The translations under genes were made by a program, and so were the position numbers. From the NCBI GenBank assembly GCA_003497505.1, contig DNNV01000266.1:1-11309 (forward strand): a DNA stretch of 11,309 nt, read 5' to 3'. Positions 6,233-11,309 of the stretch are shown piece after piece. This DNA is from Clostridiales bacterium. Its GTDB lineage: Bacteria; Bacillota; Clostridia; Tissierellales; Sedimentibacteraceae. How positions within the stretch are numbered: position 1 is the first letter of the stretch; the number at the start of each line of letters is the position of its first letter. The notes beneath the pieces were generated by a model that did not search any database, was not told the DNA's origin, and was given only the letters and a program-made list of their open reading frames with translations.

Positions 6233-8587
6233 CTATTTGTTATTTTGTTGAGCTTTTATTGCTTTTAATACTTTCTCAGGTGTTAAAGGCATTTCTGTAA
6301 ATCTTATGCCTATTGCATCATATACTGCGTTAAATATAGCTGGTATAGTAGGCTGAATTGGGCCTTCACCCGATTCCTTACCACCATATGGAGCTGATGG
6401 ATCAAAAGCTTCAACTATACTAGCATCAATCTTAGGCATATCTCTGATTGTTGGCATCTTATAGTCATGAAGTGATGGATTCAGGAATTTTCCATCTGGA
6501 GCTATCTGCATTTCTTCATATAATGCCTGACCTAATCCCATTTGGATGGATCCGTGAACCTGACCTTCAACGCTCATTGGGTTAATTGGCTGTCCGCAGT
6601 CACCTGCTTCAGTTATTTTAACTACATTAACTTTACCTGTTTCTAAATCTACATCAACTTCAGCAATTTGAGCACTGAAACCAAATGATGGTGAGTGACC
6701 AATGTTACCACCTTGTTGTATACCTTTACGTCTTGGAGGAGTAAATTGTCCTGAACAAGTAAGCGGACCGTTTGATTCAATATACATTGTAACTACATCT
6801 GTCCATTTTACTTCTTTGTTCTGTCGTTTGCTGCCACGTTCATAGATTGAATAGAAATATCCATCTTTAACTGCTACTTCATCGCCTCTGCATCCCATTA
6901 GTGATGCTGCAACAGGGAATAATTCAGCATTAACTCTTTCGGCCGCCTGTCTTATTGCCCAACCTGTAGCAAATGTCAAACGGCTTGCAAATGTTCCAAG
7001 GTCAAATGTTGATAATTCTGTATCTCTTGGTATTACTTTAACATCTTCTGTTTTAACTCCAAGAGTTTCAGCAGCCATTTGAGCCATAACCGTGTCAACA
7101 CCTTGTCCTATGTCAGTGGCGCCACAGAATAATGTAACTCCATTTTCTTCATCTATTTTAATTGTTGCAACTGTATGTGGTTTATAAGAAAGATATAATG
7201 TATATGATGTACCGGAAATATAATATCCTCCTGAAAGACCGATACCTTTACCAAAAGGTAACTTGCCGTGTTTTTCTAGGTAACCTGATTTTTCAACAAC
7301 TTCATCTAAGCATTTTTTATATTCTGTATGAGGTACATACATCATACTCTTTGCTGTGTAACCAGATTCAGCTGCATTTAATTTTCTTATTTCATAAGGA
7401 CTCATACCAAAATGTTCAGCAGCTTCATCCAATAATTGTTCCATTGCAAATCTAGGCTGCACACCACCAAGTCCACGTTGAGCTCCACAAGTAGGTTTGT
7501 TAGTGAACACTCTCTTACCTTCAAATCTTACATTTGGAACCATATATGGAATATGCACCATTGATGCTGTGTAGAACAATACTACGATACCCCATCCTGA
7601 GTAAGCTCCTCCATCCATTAAGTTGTTGAAATCTACGGCAGTTATTTTACCATTCTTGTCAAATCCCATTCTAAATTTCATGTAGCATGGGTGACGTCCG
7701 TTGTTTGTAGCAAATACTTCGTTTCTTTCATATGTTATTTTAACAGGTCTTCCTAGTTTTCTTGAAAGTATTGAAGAACAGAAGTCCGCTTGTGAAGCAA
7801 CACCTTTACCTCCGAATCCACCACCAATTAGAGGAACAGTGATTCTTATTTTATTCATAGGCAGTTCAAGAACTTTTGACAACTGTTGATGTGTATAGTG
7901 TGGAACCTGGCATGTTGCGTACAAATGCAATTTTCCTGTATTTGGATCAAAGTCAGCTATAGCTGATTGTGGTTCTATAAATGCATGAGTTATATAAGAA
8001 GAATAAAACTCTCTTTCAATTACATGGTCAGATTCCTTTAAAGCTTTGTCAGGATCTCCATAAACCTGAGTTCCTTCATAGGCTATGTTATTTGGATGAT
8101 TTTCATGAATTCTTAAATCATCCCTTTTTACTGATTCTCTTGGGTCAACTATTGCTTCTAATACTTCATATTCAACTTTGATAAGTTCTAAAGCTTTTTC
8201 AGCTGTAGCTTCGTCAATTGCCGCTACTGCTGCAACACCTTCACCCCAGTTTCGCACCTTTCCTACTGCCAAAGCATGCTCATTGCAGTTGTGAGGAACT
8301 ATACCATAAGGAATTGGACAATCTTCTCCGGTAATAACTGCTAAAACTCCGTCAAGCTTTAAAGCTTCGCTATAATCTATGCTTTTAATATTTGCATGAG
8401 CGTGTGGACTTCTTAATATTTTACCATAAGTCATTCTTGGTAAAACTAGGTCATCAGTATATTGTACTTTACCTGTTACCTTTGCAGGACCGTCCAGACG
8501 TGGGATACTTCTTCCTACTTCAGTAAATTCTCTTTCATATTCTTTATAATTGTTGTATTTGTTTGATACTTCGTACATTTTACCCAC
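6233..8587 (-). CDS. Molybdenum-binding large subunit of a xanthine dehydrogenase-family enzyme, 4-hydroxybenzoyl-CoA reductase-like
   Basis: Catalytic subunit (784 residues, usual length) carrying the molybdopterin cytosine dinucleotide-type cofactor; it would act on its substrate with water or, in reverse, remove a hydroxyl. Features in order are the N-terminal aldehyde oxidase/xanthine dehydrogenase a/b hammerhead region (about 25-145), cofactor motif GGGFGGKG (255-262), GAQRGLGGVQ (368-377), GATDIGQG (489-496, with Gln495 as cofactor ligand) and KESGEGP with Glu741 at the catalytic base position. Stretches such as VFTNKPTCGAQRG and the GKLPFGKGIG to ISGTS region resemble, from memory, the alpha subunit of Thauera 4-hydroxybenzoyl-CoA reductase. 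It lacks the AYxCSFR loop of CO dehydrogenase. The GTG start has GGAGG 8 bases upstream; an ATG three codons later is too far from it. It lies 3 bases after the 2Fe-2S subunit gene. The substrate is uncertain, but the CoA genes nearby favour an acyl-CoA. Confidence 0.9.
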   Translation of the reverse strand: MGKMYEVSNKYNNYKEYEREFTEVGRSIPRLDGPAKVTGKVQYTDDLVLPRMTYGKILRSPHAHANIKSIDYSEALKLDGVLAVITGEDCPIPYGIVPHNCNEHALAVGKVRNWGEGVAAVAAIDEATAEKALELIKVEYEVLEAIVDPRESVKRDDLRIHENHPNNIAYEGTQVYGDPDKALKESDHVIEREFYSSYITHAFIEPQSAIADFDPNTGKLHLYATCQVPHYTHQQLSKVLELPMNKIRITVPLIGGGFGGKGVASQADFCSSILSRKLGRPVKITYERNEVFATNNGRHPCYMKFRMGFDKNGKITAVDFNNLMDGGAYSGWGIVVLFYTASMVHIPYMVPNVRFEGKRVFTNKPTCGAQRGLGGVQPRFAMEQLLDEAAEHFGMSPYEIRKLNAAESGYTAKSMMYVPHTEYKKCLDEVVEKSGYLEKHGKLPFGKGIGLSGGYYISGTSYTLYLSYKPHTVATIKIDEENGVTLFCGATDIGQGVDTVMAQMAAETLGVKTEDVKVIPRDTELSTFDLGTFASRLTFATGWAIRQAAERVNAELFPVAASLMGCRGDEVAVKDGYFYSIYERGSKRQNKEVKWTDVVTMYIESNGPLTCSGQFTPPRRKGIQQGGNIGHSPSFGFSAQIAEVDVDLETGKVNVVKITEAGDCGQPINPMSVEGQVHGSIQMGLGQALYEEMQIAPDGKFLNPSLHDYKMPTIRDMPKIDASIVEAFDPSAPYGGKESGEGPIQPTIPAIFNAVYDAIGIRFTEMPLTPEKVLKAIKAQQNNK

Positions 8588-8590
8588 TTT

Positions 8591-9079
8591 TTACACCTCC
8601 CCTTGAGAAAGAGCCTTAACGTATGACTCTACTGCTTCTAAGATTAGTACATAACCTGTACAACGGCATAGGTTTCCTTCTAAAGCATGTTTTATATCTT
8701 CTTCTGTAGCATTTGGATTTTCATCTATCAAAGCCATTGATGATAAAATCATACCAGGTGAGCAGAAACCGCATTGAACAGCACCATGGTCCAAGAATGA
8801 TTTTTGTAATGGATGCAATTCACCTGTTTCTTGATTTGCAATTCCCTCTATAGTTGTTATCTTCTTACCTTCACTGCTTACTGCAAGCATTAAGCAAGAT
8901 AAATGAGCCTTACCGTCAACTAATATTGTACAAGCTCCGCAGTCTCCTTGACCGCAACCTTTTTTAGTTCCGGTAAAACCCAATTGTTTTCTTAAAACAT
9001 CCACAAGAAGGTCAGTTGGAGATACTAAAACTTCATATATACGATTATTAATATCTAATTTAATAACTTGTTTTTTCAT
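8591..9079 (-). CDS. 2Fe-2S small subunit of the molybdenum hydroxylase
   Basis: A 162-residue electron-transfer subunit with two [2Fe-2S] clusters, passing electrons between the Mo site and the FAD subunit. The N-terminal plant-ferredoxin-type domain binds one cluster through Cys42, Cys47, Cys50 and Cys62 (motif GCGQGDCGACT). The C-terminal helical domain binds the second through Cys103, Cys106, Cys138 and Cys140 (QCGFCSPGM and NLCRCTGY). All eight ligands are present and the length is normal for the family. AAGGAGG, inside the 3' end of the FAD-subunit gene, lies 7 bases before the ATG, and only 2 bases separate the genes, which indicates translational coupling and fixed stoichiometry. The family call is secure; the partner subunits on both sides confirm it. 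Confidence 0.95.
   Translation of the reverse strand: MKKQVIKLDINNRIYEVLVSPTDLLVDVLRKQLGFTGTKKGCGQGDCGACTILVDGKAHLSCLMLAVSSEGKKITTIEGIANQETGELHPLQKSFLDHGAVQCGFCSPGMILSSMALIDENPNATEEDIKHALEGNLCRCTGYVLILEAVESYVKALSQGEV
8596..8600 (-). promoter_or_regulatory. Ribosome binding site selecting the GTG start of the Mo subunit
   Basis: GGAGG, within the last codons of the 2Fe-2S subunit gene, lies 8 bases before GTG at 8587-8585 and 17 bases before the next ATG. Confidence 0.7.
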
Positions 9080-9081
9080 TT

Positions 9082-9966
9082 TTACGCCTCCTTTGCAGCT
9101 TCATAAGCTTCTTTAACGAGTCTGCGTGCTAAAGCGCCTATTACTTCTTTTCTATACTCAGCAGAAGCTCTTACGTCTGATATTGGTTTTGCTTCGCTTT
9201 GAGCTGCTTCACCAGCTTTAATAACTAGTTCTTCAGTTAATTTCTTGCCAACCAAAAGAGCAGGAACTGCTTGTGATACTAATGGTCTGATTGCTACTGA
9301 ACCCATAACTAACTTAACAGATTTAATACTTTCTTTATCTTCTCCCAATTCAATGTTAACTGCCATGTTAGCGCAATCTATTTCCATGGCATTTCTTAAT
9401 CCAATATGACCATAACGGCATGCTGAATTTTTAACTGGTTCAGGAAGTATAAATTTAGTTAAAATTTCTCCTTCTTTCAAATCATTTCTACGGTTTCCTT
9501 GAATGAAATCTTCAATTGTCATTTCTCTTTCACCGTCAACGCTTTCTATTACAACCTTTGCTCCTAAAGCTGATAATGGAGCTGGCGTTTCAGCGGCTGG
9601 TGATGAGTGACAGCAGTTACCGCCCATTGTTCCCATAACTCTTACTTGGTTTGAACCAAGCTGACCTACTGCATGAGTTAAAGCTGGATACTTCTTCTGA
9701 AGATCTGCATTAAATTCTATATCAGCTAATTTTGTACAAGATAGAATTTCTGCTCCTTTACCTTCTTTGCACTTAATTCCTTTCAATTCTTCCAAATCAC
9801 TGATATCAATGATTGCATCTGGTTTAATCATTTTTTCCTTCATTTGGATGATTAAATCAGTACCACCAGCTAATACCTTCGCCTTACTACCTTGGCTTTT
9901 TACTAGTTCTAATGCTTCTTTCTTACTTTTTGGTTTAAAAAACTCAAATTCATGTAAAATGTTCAA
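9082..9966 (-). CDS. FAD-binding medium subunit of the molybdenum hydroxylase (CoxM/XdhB type, no 4Fe-4S insert)
   Basis: The 294-residue flavoprotein subunit links the iron-sulphur clusters to an external electron carrier. The FAD-contacting motifs are AGGTDL (33-38) and GTMGGNCCHSSPAAET (112-127), followed by the C-terminal CO dehydrogenase flavoprotein-type domain (about 180-290). 4-hydroxybenzoyl-CoA reductase has, right after the GGN motif, an insert of about 40 residues with cysteines for an extra [4Fe-4S] cluster. This protein runs straight on into APLSALGAKV, so that cluster is absent. The start is TTG, with AGGAGG 8 bases upstream; no in-frame ATG is near. It lies 14 bases after the acyl-CoA dehydrogenase gene and 2 bases before the 2Fe-2S gene. 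The gene order FAD, 2Fe-2S, Mo matches coxMSL-type operons. The electron acceptor (NAD, ferredoxin or a flavoprotein) is not evident. Confidence 0.92.
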   Translation of the reverse strand: MNILHEFEFFKPKSKKEALELVKSQGSKAKVLAGGTDLIIQMKEKMIKPDAIIDISDLEELKGIKCKEGKGAEILSCTKLADIEFNADLQKKYPALTHAVGQLGSNQVRVMGTMGGNCCHSSPAAETPAPLSALGAKVVIESVDGEREMTIEDFIQGNRRNDLKEGEILTKFILPEPVKNSACRYGHIGLRNAMEIDCANMAVNIELGEDKESIKSVKLVMGSVAIRPLVSQAVPALLVGKKLTEELVIKAGEAAQSEAKPISDVRASAEYRKEVIGALARRLVKEAYEAAKEA

Positions 9967-9974
9967 TTAAGGCA

Positions 9975-9980
9975 CCTCCT
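9975..9980 (-). promoter_or_regulatory. Ribosome binding site selecting the TTG start of the FAD subunit
   Basis: AGGAGG lies 8 bases before TTG at 9966-9964, directly after the stop codon of the preceding gene. The spacing and the absence of an in-frame ATG support TTG initiation. Confidence 0.75.
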
Positions 9981-11105
9981 CTATTTTAATAAATTACCAG
10001 CTATTATTTTTTGTGGATATTCATTTGCATTTTCAACATTGAATAATCCTCTTAAATCTCTGAAATATCTTTCGATATTTGCTTCTCTGCTGTAACCTGT
10101 ACCACCATGTACCTGAACAGCGTTAGTTCCTATTTCAAATGCTGCTTTCTGAGCATACATTTTTAAATATGTAGCATTCTCTAAATAGTCTTCACCATCA
10201 TCAACGCTCGCTGCAGCATCAAATGTAAGTTTGTTTAAAATATGTGTTTTCTCAGCCATTTCAGCTAACATCCATTGAACAGCCTGTAGTTTTGCTATAG
10301 GAGAACCAAACTGCACACGTGTTTTAGCATGTTTTACAGATTCTTCTAAAGCTTTTTTTCCTAATCCTACTGCTGTTGCTCCAAATGCTATGTCAACTCT
10401 TGCCTGTATATCGCCTGCAATTTTTAAGCCTTCGCCTTCATTTCCTAGAAGCTCAGCTGTAGTATTATTAAATTCTAACTCAGCTGTTGGGAAAGATCTT
10501 AATCCAAGTTTATCAATAGATTTTGAAACCTTTATATTAGAAGCATTTACTATAAATGCTGAAAGACCATTTAATCCATCTGCTTCACTTGACTGTGCTA
10601 TCACTACGTATACGTCAGCGGCACCACCGTTTGCAACATATGTTTTTTTACCTGTTAAAGTATAAGCATCACCTTTTTTAACTGCTACAACTTTATTTTC
10701 GCCTGCCGCTAATGATGCACCAACTTCAGCGTAAGCATATCCACCAAGCTTAGCGCCCTTAACCATGTCAGGTAAATATTTATTCTTTTGATTTTCTGTA
10801 CCATATTTTAATATAGTTTGCTCTGCCATAACCAAATGTGCTATAGCAATAGCAGCAGCTGAACCATTAGCATAGCCAAGTGCTTCTGCCATATCTGAAA
10901 CACTTACAAAGTCTACTTCCTCTCCACCATATTGACTTGGTATTGTCAATCCAAAGAAATTTTTATCAGCCATTTTTTTGATAATTTCTTTAGGAAATCT
11001 AGCATTTCTATCATCTTCAAATGCAATTGGTTCTAAAGTTGTTCTTGCAAAACCTTCAAATCCCTTAATAAATAATCGTCTTTGTTCACTTAACTCCATT
11101 ATCAT
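9981..11105 (-). CDS. Acyl-CoA dehydrogenase family protein with divergent active-site motifs
   Basis: FAD-dependent acyl-CoA dehydrogenase fold, 374 residues, full family length, expected to be cytoplasmic and to exchange electrons with an electron-transfer flavoprotein. Conserved parts are the N-terminal helical domain, the middle beta domain, TRVQFGSPIAKLQAVQW (about 262-278), HGGTGYSREANIERYFRD (about 333-350) and a typical C-terminus. Two key sites differ. The usual TEPGAGSDA stretch reads AEVGASLAA, losing the Ser-Asp pair. The usual YEGTN around the catalytic glutamate reads VENAN; an ungapped alignment keeps Glu358 in place but replaces Gly-Thr. The start is the ATG with AGGAGG 7 bases upstream; a GTG two codons earlier is only 1 base from that site. 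It lies 19 bases after another acyl-CoA dehydrogenase gene with normal motifs, suggesting a paired or hetero-oligomeric enzyme. Substrate unknown. Confidence 0.9.
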   Translation of the reverse strand: MIMELSEQRRLFIKGFEGFARTTLEPIAFEDDRNARFPKEIIKKMADKNFFGLTIPSQYGGEEVDFVSVSDMAEALGYANGSAAAIAIAHLVMAEQTILKYGTENQKNKYLPDMVKGAKLGGYAYAEVGASLAAGENKVVAVKKGDAYTLTGKKTYVANGGAADVYVVIAQSSEADGLNGLSAFIVNASNIKVSKSIDKLGLRSFPTAELEFNNTTAELLGNEGEGLKIAGDIQARVDIAFGATAVGLGKKALEESVKHAKTRVQFGSPIAKLQAVQWMLAEMAEKTHILNKLTFDAAASVDDGEDYLENATYLKMYAQKAAFEIGTNAVQVHGGTGYSREANIERYFRDLRGLFNVENANEYPQKIIAGNLLK

Positions 11106-11112
11106 TTTCACA

Positions 11113-11118
11113 CCTCCT
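11113..11118 (-). promoter_or_regulatory. Ribosome binding site fixing the divergent dehydrogenase start
   Basis: AGGAGG lies 7 bases before ATG at 11105-11103. A GTG at 11111-11109 opens the same frame but is 1 base from the site, too close for initiation. Confidence 0.75.
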
Positions 11119-11124
11119 ACCTTT

Positions 11125-11309
11125 CTACTTTTTCAACAATGCACCTGATATAACAAGTCTTTGTACTTGGTTTGTTCCTTCATATATTGAAAGAATTCTT
11201 GCATCTCTCCAAATTTTTTCAATTGGCGAATCTTTTGTATATCCATAAGTCCCCATTATTTCCATAGCTACATTTGCTACTGTCATTGCCATTTCAGTTG
11301 CAAATAGTT
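11125..11309 (-). CDS. Acyl-CoA dehydrogenase, C-terminal end (partial, runs off the window)
   Basis: The last 60 residues of an acyl-CoA dehydrogenase are visible, ending at a TAG stop; the 5' part lies beyond the window edge. The frame (first full codon at 11307-11305) gives GTYGYTKDSPIEKIWRDAR followed by ILSIYEGTNQVQRLVIS, the family's canonical C-terminal signature. The catalytic-type glutamate is in YEGTN (residue 43 of the visible part). Unlike its neighbour, it has the normal Glu-Gly-Thr motif. The stop lies 19 bases before the ATG of the next gene, so the two are cotranscribed. It probably catalyses alpha,beta-dehydrogenation of an acyl-CoA or the reverse enoyl-CoA reduction; direction and substrate cannot be read from this fragment. 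Confidence 0.9.
   Translation of the reverse strand, partial: LFATEMAMTVANVAMEIMGTYGYTKDSPIEKIWRDARILSIYEGTNQVQRLVISGALLKK

Noticed and set aside
6233..8587. Aerobic-type CO dehydrogenase large subunit, suggested by the coxMSL gene order
   Set aside because: The AYxCSFR active-site loop with its copper-binding cysteine is absent; the equivalent region reads GAQRGLGG.
6233..9966. Purine-degrading xanthine dehydrogenase
   Set aside because: No purine catabolic gene is nearby, the neighbours are CoA-thioester enzymes, and the large-subunit motifs look closer to hydroxybenzoyl-CoA reductase. It is not excluded, only less likely.
9082..9966. True 4-hydroxybenzoyl-CoA reductase beta subunit
   Set aside because: The cysteine-rich insert for the extra [4Fe-4S] cluster is missing and the 294-residue length matches the insert-free family.
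1..11309. tRNA or rRNA genes, CRISPR arrays, insertion sequences, riboswitches
   Set aside because: No cloverleaf-like tRNA, no repeat-spacer pattern, no transposase and no long structured leader was seen. The genes are packed with gaps under about 105 bases, leaving no stretch over 300 bases without a gene.

Overview
The window looks like chromosomal DNA of a low-GC, Gram-positive anaerobe, probably a clostridium-type fermenter or acetogen. The reasons are the AT-rich sequence, strong AGGAGG-type ribosome binding sites before nearly every gene, use of GTG and TTG starts, and a gene set built on CoA thioesters, flavins and molybdenum. Genus and species cannot be read from it. All eleven genes lie on the minus strand, so transcription runs from base 11309 towards base 1. 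No gene on the plus strand is credible, and no regulator is present.

In the order of transcription: (1) 11309-9981 holds the C-terminal end of one acyl-CoA dehydrogenase and a complete second one, which is divergent at its active site. (2) 9966-6233 encodes a three-subunit molybdenum hydroxylase of the xanthine dehydrogenase superfamily in the order FAD, 2Fe-2S, Mo subunit, with gaps of 2-3 bases. The Mo subunit resembles 4-hydroxybenzoyl-CoA reductase, but the FAD subunit lacks the 4Fe-4S insert of that enzyme. (3) 6232-6130 is a short spacer with a GC-rich 10-bp hairpin. (4) 6129-4967 holds three small genes foreign to a catabolic operon: a phage-type YopX-domain protein, an unrecognised 172-residue protein, and a 67-residue protein with four clustered cysteines. 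(5) 4894-77 encodes an OFA-type MFS carrier, an AMP-forming acyl-CoA ligase with a long N-terminal extension, and a class I CoA-transferase. (6) A 12-bp hairpin at 15-52 follows the last gene.

Read together, the genes describe uptake of a carboxylic acid by the MFS carrier and priming to its CoA thioester by the ligase. The Mo enzyme and the acyl-CoA dehydrogenases would then carry out redox steps on the thioester. The CoA-transferase would recycle CoA from a product thioester onto incoming acid. Ligase, CoA-transferase and acyl-CoA dehydrogenase together recall the caffeate reduction operon of Acetobacterium. A CoA ligase with a Mo hydroxylase recalls 2-furoyl-CoA and 4-hydroxybenzoyl-CoA metabolism. 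The substrate cannot be determined from sequence; an aromatic, heteroaromatic or phenylpropanoid-type acid is the best inference. The electron-transfer flavoprotein and Mo-cofactor maturation genes expected for this machinery are not in the window.
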